The notes: a model not told the origin generated them from the sequence alone. Shown: positions 36,265 to 46,087, counted from the first letter of the stretch. The stretch: DNA of 64,000 nt from Brucella pseudogrignonensis (GCF_002252525.1 NZ_NNRM01000012.1:99501-163500), one strand, 5' to 3'. Translations and numbers: made by a program.

Positions 36265-36954
36265 ATGAAAATTATGCGCATGCGGAACGTTTTTGCTTAT
36301 CTGAACAATTCTTCGCTTCTGATTACGCTTGGCCTTTCGGCCCTGATCAGTGCGTCTTCGGCCTATGCCGAAACAAAGCCTTCCCTGACAGCACCGATTA
36401 CGCCGGTGCAGGTTGGCACTGACAGCGACCAGAAGCCCGCTCCCAAAGAACAAAATCAAGCCGAACAAACACCGGAAGAGCGCCTCGACAAGCTTTTTGC
36501 CGATCTCAAGCGCACCTCTGACGAAACCAAGGCACGTCGACTCACTGTCCAGATTAATCAGATCTGGTCGCAGTCGGGCAGCGCGACAATTGATCTTCTC
36601 ATTCAGTGGGCAAGTGCTGCCATGCTGGAAAAGCGTTACACATCGGCGCTCGATTTCCTGAATGAAGCCATTGCGCTCAATCCGGACTATGCAGAAGCAT
36701 GGAACCGTCGCGCCACCGTCTATTTCCTGCGTAACGACTATGCGCACGCCATGTACGACATCAATCGTACGCTGGAGCTTGAGCCACGCCACTACGGTGC
36801 CCTGACAGGCATGGCGGAGATCCTGCGCGCGCGTGGGCTGAAGGAACAGGCTTTGAAAGCCTATGAGCAGGCGCTGCAGATCAATCCGATGATGCGAGAT
36901 GCTCAGAAGAGCTTGCTCGATCTCACGGAAGAGCTGAGCGACACCCGCACCTGA
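36265..36954 (+). CDS. periplasmic TPR-repeat protein
   Basis: 229 residues from the ATG at 36265; ATGs at 36274 and 36280 also give a complete signal peptide (NNSSLLITLGLSALISASSAYA). After a Pro/Gln-rich linker come about three TPR units: YTSALDFLNEAIALNPDYAEAW, YAHAMYDINRTLELEPRHYGAL and KEQALKAYEQALQINPMMRDAQ. A TATAAT box overlaps the first ATG, so the mRNA may be nearly leaderless and the later ATGs become more likely. Role unknown. Confidence 0.82.
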   Translation: MKIMRMRNVFAYLNNSSLLITLGLSALISASSAYAETKPSLTAPITPVQVGTDSDQKPAPKEQNQAEQTPEERLDKLFADLKRTSDETKARRLTVQINQIWSQSGSATIDLLIQWASAAMLEKRYTSALDFLNEAIALNPDYAEAWNRRATVYFLRNDYAHAMYDINRTLELEPRHYGALTGMAEILRARGLKEQALKAYEQALQINPMMRDAQKSLLDLTEELSDTRT

Positions 36955-36975
36955 TTCTCTCACAGAGATACAAAC

Positions 36976-37007
36976 AAAAACGCGCCCCGAAAGGAGCGCG
37001 TTTTTTC
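36976..37007 (+). terminator. terminator after the TPR gene
   Basis: AAAAACGCGC-CCCGAAAGGA-GCGCGTTTTTT. Confidence 0.9.
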
Positions 37008-37062
37008 TTTTATACGAAGCCCACACAAAACTGGATGGAATTCGGAATTATGGTGAGCCGAA

Positions 37063-37137
37063 AATGGTGGGATTTGAGAACCGGCGCGCAGCGTACTTAA
37101 CGTACGTGCGCACCGGAAGCGAAAAATCACGCCATTT
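37063..37137. repeat. large palindromic element between the TPR gene and pyk
   Basis: The core CCGGCGCGCAGCGTAC / GTACGTGCGCACCGG (37081-37116) is flanked by AAATGGTGGGATTT and AAATCACGCCATTT, which pair at 12 of 14 bases. The whole could form a 75-bp cruciform or RNA hairpin. I see no second copy in the window. Confidence 0.65.
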
Positions 37138-37212
37138 GCAGGCCGCTCCAGCATCGGCCCAAAAATCGGAAATGATTTTTGGAAAGCACGATGCGTTGTT
37201 TGAATAATTTAG

Positions 37213-37254
37213 AGCGTCCTTTGTGCGTCCAATAGGACGCACGGCGCTCTAAAA
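37213..37254. repeat. family C repeat, first hairpin only
   Basis: AGAGCGTCCTTTGTGCGTCC...GGACGCACGGCGCTCT, lying just after the pyk stop. Confidence 0.7.
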
Positions 37255-37270
37255 ACCGAATACCGACAGT

Positions 37271-38710
37271 TTAGTCAGTGGAAGACTGACCGTCGGCGCC
37301 GATATAGGCGATGCGTAGGAGGTTGGTGGCACCTGGCGTTCCGAATGGTACGCCTGCGGTGACGATCAGACGATCACCAGCCTTGCCGAACTCTTCCTTG
37401 AAGGCGACCTGACAAGCATGGTCGACCATGTCTTCCAGATCGTGTGCATCTTCAGTCACAACACAATGCAGACCCCAGACAACCGAAAGACGGCGTGCGG
37501 TTTCAACAATCGGCGACAGTGCGATGATTGACGTGCGTGGGCGTTCACGCGCAGCGCGCAGACCCGTTGCACCCGAAGCCGTATAGGTGACGATAGCCGA
37601 CAGGTTAAGCGTTTCAGCGATCTGACGAGCAGCAAGGGCAATCGCGTCAGAACCGGTTGGTTCTGGGATTGCGCGCTGTGCATCGAGAATGCCCGGATAA
37701 GTCGGCTCACGTTCGACCTTTTCCGCGATGCGGTTCATGGTTGCGACAGCTTCAACCGGATACTGACCGGAAGCAGATTCTGCCGAAAGCATGACAGCGT
37801 CAGCACCTTCAAACACTGCGGTCGCAACGTCCGATACTTCAGCGCGGGTCGGAACCGGTGCGGTGATCATCGATTCAAGCATCTGCGTGGCAACCACAAC
37901 TGGCTTACCAGCGCGGCGTGCCTTGCGGATCATCTGCTTCTGAATGCCGGGAACGCTTTCCAGCGGCATTTCAACGCCGAGATCGCCACGCGCAACCATG
38001 ATCGCGTCAGAGAGCTCAATGATCTCATCAAGACGGGTCACAGCCTGCGGCTTTTCGATCTTCGACATCAGGCCGACCTTGCCGCCCGAAATCTTGCGTG
38101 CTTCGATCAGATCTTCAGGGCGCTGAATGAACGACAGGGCAACCCAGTCAATTTCTTCCTGCAAAACAGCATGAAAATCTTTGAAGTCTTTTTCTGTCAG
38201 TGCGCCGACACCCAGCGTAGTATCCGGCAGGCTGACGCCCTTACGATCCGAAATGCTGGTGCCTGCAACAACCTTGCAGCGGATCGACTTGCCATCGCTT
38301 GCTTCGGCAATCAGTTCCAGCTTGCCATCGTCGATGAGAAGACGGTGGCCCGGCTCAACAGCTTCCAGAATTTCCGGATGCGGAAGATAGACGCGGGTTT
38401 CGTCGCCAAGCTCTTCATTGTTGTCGAGCGTGAAGGTCTGGCCTGCAACGAGTGTGACCTTTGTATTCTTGAACTTGCCAACGCGCAGCTTTGGACCCTG
38501 AAGGTCGGCCAGAATACCGATCGGGCGACCCAGTTCCTTTTCCACATTACGGATACGCTTGACGAGCGTGCGCATCAGATCATGATCCGCGTGGCTCATA
38601 TTGATACGGAAGACGTCTGCGCCAGCTTCAAAAAGCTTGCGGATAACGGACTCCTCGCCTGACGCCGGGCCGAGTGTGGCGAGAATCTTGACCTTGCGGT
38701 TGCGTTTCAT
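37271..38710 (-). CDS. pyk: pyruvate kinase
   Basis: 479 residues. RKVKILATLGPASGEE at the N-terminus, MSKIEKPQAVTRLDEII with the catalytic Lys near 220, MVARGDLGVEMPLE and ATQMLESMITAPVPTRAEVSD, then the C-terminal allosteric domain. Makes ATP and pyruvate from PEP. Its ATG overlaps the stop of the DUF1036 gene (ATGA), so the two are translationally coupled. Confidence 0.96.
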   Translation of the reverse strand: MKRNRKVKILATLGPASGEESVIRKLFEAGADVFRINMSHADHDLMRTLVKRIRNVEKELGRPIGILADLQGPKLRVGKFKNTKVTLVAGQTFTLDNNEELGDETRVYLPHPEILEAVEPGHRLLIDDGKLELIAEASDGKSIRCKVVAGTSISDRKGVSLPDTTLGVGALTEKDFKDFHAVLQEEIDWVALSFIQRPEDLIEARKISGGKVGLMSKIEKPQAVTRLDEIIELSDAIMVARGDLGVEMPLESVPGIQKQMIRKARRAGKPVVVATQMLESMITAPVPTRAEVSDVATAVFEGADAVMLSAESASGQYPVEAVATMNRIAEKVEREPTYPGILDAQRAIPEPTGSDAIALAARQIAETLNLSAIVTYTASGATGLRAARERPRTSIIALSPIVETARRLSVVWGLHCVVTEDAHDLEDMVDHACQVAFKEEFGKAGDRLIVTAGVPFGTPGATNLLRIAYIGADGQSSTD

Positions 38711-39168
38711 TGGTTATTCGTTCCTGTAACTGTGGAGTTTTCTAACGGCGTTTCATCGGTGAGCTGTACCATCCAGCTCGATTGTTCCCCGGTATCGTAT
38801 TCCTGGAAGCCATTGCGTTGAAACCCGCGTGCAAAACAGTCCTGAACACCAGTGATGCGGAATTCCTTTTCCGCCACACACATGTTCACTTTGCCTTCCC
38901 AGCGACCACCACTCTGAGAATCCTCAGCGTAAAGATAATAATAGCGCGAGGTCAGAGGCCCTTCGATCAGGGTTTTGCAGGTGGAACCATCAATGTGCCA
39001 CCAGCCCTCCGTCACCCAACCAGCTTTGGCTCTGTAGCCAATGGCAACGCCAACGAGATTCTGGGTTGAGTTGCATACTCGAAAATCGGCCCGCGCTTCC
39101 ATGGATGTCATCCCCAGAGCACCAATCAGCACACTGGAAAACAAACCCAAAAACACTGGAAGTCGCAT
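38707..39168 (-). CDS. DUF1036 periplasmic protein
   Basis: 153 residues from the ATG at 39168, with AAGGAG eight bases upstream. Signal peptide MRLPVFLGLFSSVLIGALG...ARA, then the DUF1036 pattern FRVCNSTQNLVGVAIGYRA, GWWHIDGSTCKTLIEGPLTSRYYYLYAED and FARGFQRNGFQEYDTGE; conserved Cys may form disulfides. Secreted, function unknown. It precedes pyk with an ATGA overlap. Confidence 0.85.
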   Translation of the reverse strand: MRLPVFLGLFSSVLIGALGMTSMEARADFRVCNSTQNLVGVAIGYRAKAGWVTEGWWHIDGSTCKTLIEGPLTSRYYYLYAEDSQSGGRWEGKVNMCVAEKEFRITGVQDCFARGFQRNGFQEYDTGEQSSWMVQLTDETPLENSTVTGTNNQ

Positions 39169-39478
39169 TCGCCGAACTCCTTCAGCCCGCAATCGCTTTT
39201 GTCTCACGCAAGGAAATCCTCTTTCGGTCGCTCTCTTTTCGGCAGTTTCGCCTTTGATGTCAACGCAATCCCGGAGAGAACAAATCAGTTACAGCATTTC
39301 CATTCGAACTGCATAGCGATTTCAGCGCGATTTAAACGATTAGATTCGTTCCTTTGCCGCATTCCGGAAACTCCTTCCCCATTCTTTTGAGAATGATCGT
39401 TGCAATCCCGGCTTTCTCATGACAGAGCTGAAACTACTTGTGATTTATGACAGAAATCCTACCTAAGAAGCAGCTCTC
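39169..39478. other. gene-free stretch between divergent genes
   Basis: 310 bp holding the promoters of the DUF1036-pyk pair and the amidohydrolase gene. A degraded family A-like piece (AGCATTTCCATTCGAACTGC) starts near 39292. Nothing else is recognisable. Confidence 0.5.
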
Positions 39479-40291
39479 ATGTCATGTGATCCGTCCTTTT
39501 CCCCCGTCTATCAGGTCGACGGCAATCTCAGCCTCGGCCTGCTGTTGACCGCCGACCATGCCCGCCGTGATTTGCCGGCTGAATATGGCAGCCTTGGCCT
39601 GGCGCAAAGCGAGTTCGAGCGGCATATCGCCTATGATATCGGCGTTGAGGAACTGACACGCCAACTGGCTGCGAAGCTTGATGCACCAGCCGTCATGGGT
39701 GGCTTTTCACGCCTGCTGATCGATCCCAATCGCGGCGAAGACGATCCGACGCTTATCATGCAATTGTCTGATGGTGCGGTGATCTCCGGCAACTATCCAA
39801 TGTCGCCCGAACAGCGCGAAATCCGCCTCGACCACTTCTATCGTCCCTATCATGATGCAGTTGCATCCTTGAGCACGCGGGTTGCAGCCGAAAGCGGGAA
39901 AGCCCCATTCATCGTCTCGATCCATTCGTTCACGCCAAACTGGCGCGGCAAGGATCGTCCGTGGCAAATCGGATTGCTTTGGGATTCTGATCCGCGCGCC
40001 GTTACACCACTGCTTTCCATGCTACGCGAAGAGCCGGGCCTCATTGTCGGTGATAATGAGCCTTATGATGGCGCACTTAAAAACGATGCCATGTATCGTC
40101 ATGCAACGGCGCGTGGTTATGCGCATGTTCTGATTGAGGTGCGTCAGGATCTGATTGCTGACAAGGCGGGTGCGCGTGAATGGGCTGATCGGCTTGCCCC
40201 CATGCTTAATGCCATCAACGCCATGCCGGAAATCCACGAAATCCGCCATTATGGTTCGCGTTCAGGCCCGGTTCCACATCTGACAGACTGA
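39479..40291 (+). CDS. N-formylglutamate amidohydrolase family protein
   Basis: 270 residues: LLLTADHARRDLP, GGFSRLLIDPNRGEDDPTLI and PFIVSIHSFTP, the metal- and substrate-site motifs of the FGase family, which releases glutamate from N-formylglutamate at the end of histidine degradation. No hut genes are adjacent, so it may act on another N-acyl amino acid. Start at the ATG at 39479, in the context CAGCTCTC. Confidence 0.88.
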   Translation: MSCDPSFSPVYQVDGNLSLGLLLTADHARRDLPAEYGSLGLAQSEFERHIAYDIGVEELTRQLAAKLDAPAVMGGFSRLLIDPNRGEDDPTLIMQLSDGAVISGNYPMSPEQREIRLDHFYRPYHDAVASLSTRVAAESGKAPFIVSIHSFTPNWRGKDRPWQIGLLWDSDPRAVTPLLSMLREEPGLIVGDNEPYDGALKNDAMYRHATARGYAHVLIEVRQDLIADKAGAREWADRLAPMLNAINAMPEIHEIRHYGSRSGPVPHLTD

Positions 40292-40467
40292 CGCTTTGCC
40301 CGCTATCCACAGCCATAACGCGATAAAACGCGTTTTTCGTACCCCAGCGGCTCTTAATTTTGCCTGCGACTCGCAGGAAAACCATGTCCGACTTTCGGCA
40401 ACGGTCCTGTTCCTGTAACGAGTGACCTTTGACCTTTATTGATAATCGAGCTGAATTGGAGAAACCC

Positions 40468-40728
40468 GTGAGCGACGACATTACCAGCGAAGCCCAGACC
40501 ATCGCCGTAGGCCAGTTGCGTGCTTTCATCGAGCGCATCGAGCGTCTTGAAGAAGAAAAAAAGACCATCGGCGACGATATCAAGGAAGTTTACGCGGAAT
40601 TGAAGGGTTCGGGGTTTGACAGCAAGGTCGTAAGGACCATTATTCGTCTGCGTAAAAAAGAAGACCATGAACGTCAGGAAGAAGAAGCCATGCTCCAGCT
40701 TTATATGGATGCACTTGGTATGGGCTGA
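40468..40728 (+). CDS. UPF0335 (DUF2312) protein, GTG start
   Basis: 86 residues from a GTG at 40468 with GGAG at the proper distance; the longer frame opens only with a TTG at 40429. [33 protein letters not shown] is the signature, followed by a basic region [18 protein letters not shown]. One charged helical hairpin, widespread in alphaproteobacteria; structural relatives bind DNA or chromosome segregation factors, but no role is proven. Confidence 0.92.
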   Translation: MSDDITSEAQTIAVGQLRAFIERIERLEEEKKTIGDDIKEVYAELKGSGFDSKVVRTIIRLRKKEDHERQEEEAMLQLYMDALGMG

Positions 40729-40825
40729 CATTTAGGGCGCGGTGCGTCCGGCCTGTTGCTTCTTCCTGAAATCGAAGCCCTGCGAATTCGCCGGAATTCG
40801 TACACACAGGAAGGGGATAGGGTCC

Positions 40826-41773
40826 ATGGAGTTTAGAAAACTCGGACGTACTGAACTCGAGGTTTCGCCGCTTTGTTTTGGCGGCAATGTGTTTGGCTGG
40901 ACGGTCGATGAAGCAACATCATTTTCGCTTCTCGACCGTTTTGTCGATGCCGGTCTCAATTTCATCGATACCGCGGACGTGTATTCCGCATGGGCACCAG
41001 GCAATATCGGCGGTGAATCCGAAACTATTATTGGCAACTGGCTGAAATCCCGCGGCCTGCGCCACAAAGTTGTGATTGCCACCAAGGTCGGTTCTGAAAT
41101 GGGCCCCGACGAAAAAGGCCTTTCACCAAGCTATATCCGCAAAGCCGTCGATGCCTCCCTCAAACGGCTGCAAACCGACTATATCGATCTTTACCAGTCG
41201 CACTGGGATGATCCCGAAACGCCGTTTGAAGATGTTCTCGGCACCTATCAGGAGCTGATCAAGGCCGGTAAAGTCCGTGCAATCGGCGCATCCAATCTGA
41301 CACCGGAACGTCTGACAGAATCGCTTGATGTTGCGAAGAAGCATGACCTGCCGCGCTACGAGAGCTTGCAGCCGCTTTACAATCTCTATGACAGATCGGC
41401 TTTTGAGGATGGACTTGAAGCGATCTGCCGCAACAATGAGTTGGGCGTTATAAATTATTATTCGCTGGCTTCCGGCTTCCTGACGGGAAAATACCGCTCA
41501 AAAGACGATCTCGGCCAGAGTGCGCGCGGTCAAACGGTAGAGAAATACCTGACAGATCGCGGGTCGCGGATTATTGCGGCACTTGATCAGGTTGCTCGTG
41601 CCAATGACGCTAAACCAGCGCAAATCGCAATTGCCTGGCTAATTGCGAGACCATCCATTACGGCACCAATCGCCAGCGCCACGCGTCTCACCCAGCTCAA
41701 TGAGCTGCTCGATGCCGCACAGATCAAGCTGGATGCTGAAGCGATTGCCCTGCTCGACAAGGCAAGCGCTTAA
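40826..41773 (+). CDS. aldo/keto reductase
   Basis: 315 residues from the ATG at 40826 (AAGGGG upstream). A TIM-barrel AKR with the catalytic tetrad visible: Asp and Tyr in FIDTADVYS, Lys in VVIATKVG, and His in LYQSHWDDP. Close to the YajO-like type. NADPH-dependent reduction of aldehydes or ketones; substrate unknown. Convergent with the ABC-F gene, which it nearly touches. Confidence 0.9.
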   Translation: MEFRKLGRTELEVSPLCFGGNVFGWTVDEATSFSLLDRFVDAGLNFIDTADVYSAWAPGNIGGESETIIGNWLKSRGLRHKVVIATKVGSEMGPDEKGLSPSYIRKAVDASLKRLQTDYIDLYQSHWDDPETPFEDVLGTYQELIKAGKVRAIGASNLTPERLTESLDVAKKHDLPRYESLQPLYNLYDRSAFEDGLEAICRNNELGVINYYSLASGFLTGKYRSKDDLGQSARGQTVEKYLTDRGSRIIAALDQVARANDAKPAQIAIAWLIARPSITAPIASATRLTQLNELLDAAQIKLDAEAIALLDKASA

Positions 41774-41786
41774 CCAGAAACGAAAC

Positions 41787-41807
41787 GGAAGGGTAAACTA
41801 CCCTTCC
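41787..41807. terminator. bidirectional hairpin overlapping the end of uup
   Basis: GGAAGGGTA-AAC-TACCCTTCC covers the uup stop codon; downstream on the minus strand is CGTTTCGTTTC. Confidence 0.7.
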
Positions 41808-43612
41808 AGTTCTTCGCGCAACATCTCCAGCTCCAGCCATTCTTCTTCCATGGCAGAGTGTTCAGAGCGCTTCTTTTCAAGAAGATCGGCAGTCTTTGCA
41901 AAAAGCGTCGGGTCTTTAGCATAAAGCTGCGGGTCGGCGAGCTTGCCTTCCAGCACAGTCATTTCCTTTGCCAAAGCATCCATTTTGCCGGGTAAGGTTT
42001 CGAGCGCGAATTTCTGCTTATAGGAAAGCTTGCGCTTTTCATCGCGTTTGGGCTGCGGTGCATCCCCACCCTTTTCGTCAGTGCGAGCTGTCGTCGTCTT
42101 GACGTTGCGTTTTGCCAACGCCTGCTCTTTACGCTGTGCCATCATATCGGCATAGCCACCGGCATATTCGAGCCAGTTACCATCACCTTCCGGCGCGATT
42201 ACAGACGTTACCGTACGATCAAGGAAATCGCGGTCGTGGCTTACAAGAATGACCGTTCCCGGAAAGCCGGAAACCAGTTCCTGCAACAGATCGAGCGTTT
42301 CCATGTCGAGATCGTTGGTCGGCTCGTCAAGGATCAGCAGATTGGCAGGCCGCGCCAGAACACGCGCCAACATCAGACGTGCCCGCTCACCACCGGAAAG
42401 TTCGCGGATTGGTGTCCGCGCTTGTTCCGGCTGGAACAGGAAGTCTTTCATGTAGGAAACAACATGGCGCTGCTCGCCATTGACCACGAGGCTTTCGCCA
42501 CGCCCGTCTGTGAGATAATGCGCGAGCGTGTCATCAAGGTTCAGGCTTTCACGCTTCTGATCGAGCTCGGCCATTTCCAGATTGACGCCAAGACGCAATG
42601 TACCGGAATCAGGCTCAAGCTTGCCGGTCAGCATCGACAAAAGCGTCGTCTTGCCTGCGCCGTTTGGACCAACAAGACCGATACGGTCGCCACGTTGAAC
42701 ACGCGTCGAAAAATCCTGAACGAGAACGCGCTCGCCATAAGCCTTGTTCAGCTTCTTCGCTTCAATCACCAGCTTGCCGGATTCCTTGGAATCACTGGCC
42801 GCCAGAACAGCTGTACCCTGTGCCTTGCGGTGATTGCGGAAATCAGCGCGCATGGAATGCAACTCACCGAGACGGCGCATATTGCGCTTGCGGCGAGCGG
42901 TTACGCCATAGCGCAACCAATGTTCCTCGCGCGCAATCTGACGCCCAAGCTTGTGATGGTCGCGTTCTTCTTCTTCGAGAACCTTGTCACGCCATTCCTC
43001 GAAATGACCAAAGCCCTGATCGATGCGGCGGGTAAGGCCGCGATCAAGCCAGACTGTCGAACGGCTGACATTCTCCAGAAAGCGGCGGTCGTGCGAGATT
43101 AGAACGATGGCTGAACGGATCTGTCGCAGCTCACCTTCAAGCCATTCAATCGTTGTCAGATCGAGATGGTTGGTCGGCTCATCGAGCAACAATACATCAG
43201 GCTGTGGAGCAATCACGCGGGCAAGCGCTGCACGACGTGCTTCACCGCCTGACAGATGATCGGGCTTTTCCTCGCCGGTAAGCCCCAGATGTTCCAGCAG
43301 ATAGGTCACGCGATGCGGATCGTCTGTTGGTCCAAGACCGGCTTCCACATAAGCGCGGACATTGGCAAAGCCATCAAGATCAGGCACCTGCGGCAGATAA
43401 CGGATAGTGGCACCCGGATGCTTGTAGATTTCGCCAGAGGTCGCTTCGACCATACCGGCGGCAATTTTAAGCAGAGTGGATTTGCCGGAACCATTGCGTC
43501 CGACCAGCGCGATGCGGTCGCCCTCGCTAACCGAGAGGGCTGCGTCCTCAAGCAGCGGCGTGCCGCCAAAGGTTAGCGTGATCTGATCGAGGCGAAGAAG
43601 CGGAGGTGCCAT
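41798..43612 (-). CDS. uup: ABC-F ATPase, Uup-like
   Basis: 604 residues with two ATPase domains and no membrane part: Walker A GRNGSGKST near 39 and GPNGAGKTT near 312, signatures LSGGEARR and LSGGERAR, and a linker rich in Arg (TARRKRNMRRLGELHSMRADF). The C-terminal coiled coil (LETLPGKMDALAKEMTVLEGKL) is the Uup type that binds DNA or rRNA. ABC-F proteins act on the ribosome E site. Confidence 0.93.
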   Translation of the reverse strand: MAPPLLRLDQITLTFGGTPLLEDAALSVSEGDRIALVGRNGSGKSTLLKIAAGMVEATSGEIYKHPGATIRYLPQVPDLDGFANVRAYVEAGLGPTDDPHRVTYLLEHLGLTGEEKPDHLSGGEARRAALARVIAPQPDVLLLDEPTNHLDLTTIEWLEGELRQIRSAIVLISHDRRFLENVSRSTVWLDRGLTRRIDQGFGHFEEWRDKVLEEEERDHHKLGRQIAREEHWLRYGVTARRKRNMRRLGELHSMRADFRNHRKAQGTAVLAASDSKESGKLVIEAKKLNKAYGERVLVQDFSTRVQRGDRIGLVGPNGAGKTTLLSMLTGKLEPDSGTLRLGVNLEMAELDQKRESLNLDDTLAHYLTDGRGESLVVNGEQRHVVSYMKDFLFQPEQARTPIRELSGGERARLMLARVLARPANLLILDEPTNDLDMETLDLLQELVSGFPGTVILVSHDRDFLDRTVTSVIAPEGDGNWLEYAGGYADMMAQRKEQALAKRNVKTTTARTDEKGGDAPQPKRDEKRKLSYKQKFALETLPGKMDALAKEMTVLEGKLADPQLYAKDPTLFAKTADLLEKKRSEHSAMEEEWLELEMLREELEG

Positions 43613-43698
43613 GGTTCTCTTTGAAAAATGCCGTTGAAATTTCTGCCCTGCTTGTCGAGGACAAAACGCATTCTGTCAAATGGGTATGGCCAAAAAAG

Positions 43699-43728
43699 AA
43701 ACAGGCCGGGTTTCCCCGGCCTGTTTGT
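43699..43728 (-). terminator. terminator of the lipoprotein gene
   Basis: On the minus strand AAACAGGCCGGG-GAAA-CCCGGCCTGTTT is followed by CTTTTTTGG. Confidence 0.9.
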
Positions 43729-43760
43729 TGAATTCAAAACAGCTCAGCGGCTTGGGCACC

Positions 43761-44045
43761 TTAGTTACAAGGTGCTTCGTATGTGCGACCGTAATTGTCG
43801 CGGTAACGGCAGTACTGAACGCCATTACGGGTCTGTGCTGCACCGAGAAGCGTACCAGCGACGCCACCGATAGCTGCACCAGCCAGAGCACCGCGACCGC
43901 TGCCGCCAATTGCACCGCCAGCGAGCGCACCAAGAGCTGCACCACCAACGCCATAGCCGGCAGTACGCTGTTCAGCCGTCGTGCATGCTGCTGTTGAGAA
44001 CGCAAGCGCGCCGACGATTGCAATCATGGAAAGACGTGATTTCAT
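43761..44045 (-). CDS. glycine-zipper outer-membrane lipoprotein
   Basis: 94 residues. Lipoprotein signal MKSRLSMIAIVGALAFSTAAC with Cys21, then a glycine zipper (GYGVGGAALGALAGGAIGG, GALAGAAIGGVAGTLLG) and a short C-terminus with two more Cys. Such proteins, like SlyB or Omp19-type antigens, insert in the envelope. Its own terminator follows. Confidence 0.88.
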   Translation of the reverse strand: MKSRLSMIAIVGALAFSTAACTTAEQRTAGYGVGGAALGALAGGAIGGSGRGALAGAAIGGVAGTLLGAAQTRNGVQYCRYRDNYGRTYEAPCN

Positions 44046-44192
44046 GAAACAATCTCCTACTTAAAGTTACACCAACACCGACTTTGCGTCCCCAATTTCG
44101 GCGTAAAGCAGATCTTACCCGCTTGGGAACATTTACAATACGTTTCGACCGTCAGCGTCAAGCAGTTTCAATTGATAAGGTTAGCAGCCATC

Positions 44193-44837
44193 CTAAAGCG
44201 GGGTCTCTTCACCAAAGTTAGCTACGAGTATCGCAAGACCAGAACGCACGGAAACACAAAGAGTTCCACGCACAATGTTGGATACGGTCCAGGAAGAGCC
44301 GAAAGGCAGTGTCACATTATCTAACGGCCACTCGGCATTTTTGATCGACAAACCTTCAACTGTGCAGAAATTTATGACGCTGAACGATGTGCCATCTGCA
44401 AAATCATAGAGATAATCACCCGGCACCAGCGGCCATGCTTCTTCCTCTCCACTTGAGAGAAGAATGTTGCGACCGTCCGCTGCCTGAGCTGTCGCCATGG
44501 TGAGGTGCAACAGCGTATGATCGGTGCGGGCGCCGCCAAAAGCACCGCACAAAATGACCTTTTCGGCGCCACGCTCATAGGCTTCCGACAGCGCAAGCTC
44601 ACCATCGGTCATGTCTTTGGCGCGCGGAAAACTCTTCTGCGGCACATGGGCATACTGCTTTTGCAAAGCATCGGAAGCGGAATCGAAATCCCCCAGCCAC
44701 AGTTCCGGCTCCACGTCCAGCGCGGCCGCATGACGTATGCCACTGTCTGCCGCAAGAACACGCGCTCCTGCAATCTGGCTTTTCAGGCGATCCGTGACGA
44801 CGAGATCGCCGCCGAGTAGAATGACAAATGTGCTCAT
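44193..44837 (-). CDS. thiamine pyrophosphokinase
   Basis: 214 residues from the ATG at 44837. ILLGGDLVVTDRL, LAADSGIRHAAAL, LGDFDSAS, KDMTDGELAL and CGAFGGARTDHTLLH are the full series of TPK motifs for ATP and thiamine. It makes TPP from imported thiamine. Divergent from the riboswitch and thiBPQ, it completes an uptake-and-activation unit. No riboswitch is visible in its own leader. Confidence 0.92.
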   Translation of the reverse strand: MSTFVILLGGDLVVTDRLKSQIAGARVLAADSGIRHAAALDVEPELWLGDFDSASDALQKQYAHVPQKSFPRAKDMTDGELALSEAYERGAEKVILCGAFGGARTDHTLLHLTMATAQAADGRNILLSSGEEEAWPLVPGDYLYDFADGTSFSVINFCTVEGLSIKNAEWPLDNVTLPFGSSWTVSNIVRGTLCVSVRSGLAILVANFGEETPL

Positions 44838-44927
44838 AAACCGCTCATAACATGCAGAAATTATAGCTGAAAGCCCGCATTGCGATCCCTTGCCCTTCCT
44901 GATGCAAACATCTATTGTCAGCCCTGC

Positions 44928-45023
44928 TCTAACGGGGTGCCATTCAATCTCTGAATGGCTGAGAAGCCGCACTCCGGCTAACCCGCTGAACCTGATCCGG
45001 TTTGTACCGGCGGAGGGATTAGA
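44928..45023 (+). ncRNA. TPP riboswitch (THI element)
   Basis: Classic THI-box order: CGGGGTGC, GGCTGAGA, ACCCGCTGAACCTGATCCGG, TACCGGCGGAGGGATT. The closing stem pairs TCTAA (44928) with TTAGA (45019). It lies 60 bp ahead of thiB; TPP binding should shut off the transporter. Confidence 0.97.
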
Positions 45024-45082
45024 TGCTGACCGATTTCCTAAGCGGCGCTCAATCTTTTCGAATAAAAGAAAGGAATGCCGTT

Positions 45083-46087
45083 ATGCGGCTTTTATCTCTG
45101 CTTACCCTGTCGCTGACCGCAGCTTTTGCCTTTGCGCCTGTTGCACAGGCCAAAGACAAGCTGACCATCTACACCTATGACAGCTTCGTTTCCGAGTGGG
45201 GCCCAGGTCCAAAGGTCAAGGAAAACTTCGAGAAAGAATGCGATTGCGAGCTGGAATGGGTTGCATCGGCTGATGGCGTAGCACTGCTCAATCGCCTGAA
45301 GCTTGAAGGCGGCAATACCAAAGCGGACATCGTCCTTGGCCTCGACACGAACCTGACCACGGAAGCACGCGCCACGGGCTACTTTGCGCCAAGCGGCATT
45401 GATCTTTCCAATGTCAAAGTGCCGGGCGACTTCAAGGACGATATTTTCGTACCTTATGATTACGGCTATTTCGCCATCGTCTATGATTCCGAGAAGCTGC
45501 CAAATCCGCCCAAAAGCCTGAAAGAGCTGGTCGAAGGCGATCCTTCGCAAAAGATAGTCATTCAGGATCCGCGTACATCGACACCGGGCCTCGGCATTTT
45601 GCTCTGGATCAAATCGGTCTATGGCGATCAGGCAGGTGAAGCATGGGAAAAGTTGCAGAAGCGCATTCTCACGGTTACTCCGGGCTGGTCGGAAGCCTAT
45701 GGCCTGTTCACCAAGGGTGAAGCGCCAATGGTGCTGTCCTACACCACCTCCCCTGCCTATCATATGATTGCCGAGAATACGGAACGCTATAAGGCGCTGG
45801 CTTATCCTGAAGGCAATTACCTTCAGATCGAGCTTGCCGCCCAGACGACAACGGGTGCCAAGAACCCTCTGGCGCAGAAGTTCCTCGCTTTCATGACCGG
45901 CCCAGGCTTTCAGGATGTAATCCCTGAAACCAACTGGATGTTCCCGGCAGGCAAAACATCCGCACCACTTGCTGCCGCCTTCGACAAACTGCCGAAGCCG
46001 GAAAAGACACTTCTGATCCCGGCAGACGAGGTTGCAAAGAACCGCAAGTCCTGGGTCGATGAATGGCTGGCAGCTTCCAGCAAATGA
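45083..46087 (+). CDS. thiB: thiamine-binding periplasmic protein
   Basis: 334 residues from the ATG at 45083 (AAAGGA upstream), behind the riboswitch. Signal peptide [23 protein letters not shown], then [21 protein letters not shown] and the solute-binding fold with LGLDTNL and [12 protein letters not shown]. Binds thiamine and TPP for ThiPQ. Its stop overlaps thiP by ATGA. Confidence 0.96.
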   Translation: MRLLSLLTLSLTAAFAFAPVAQAKDKLTIYTYDSFVSEWGPGPKVKENFEKECDCELEWVASADGVALLNRLKLEGGNTKADIVLGLDTNLTTEARATGYFAPSGIDLSNVKVPGDFKDDIFVPYDYGYFAIVYDSEKLPNPPKSLKELVEGDPSQKIVIQDPRTSTPGLGILLWIKSVYGDQAGEAWEKLQKRILTVTPGWSEAYGLFTKGEAPMVLSYTTSPAYHMIAENTERYKALAYPEGNYLQIELAAQTTTGAKNPLAQKFLAFMTGPGFQDVIPETNWMFPAGKTSAPLAAAFDKLPKPEKTLLIPADEVAKNRKSWVDEWLAASSK

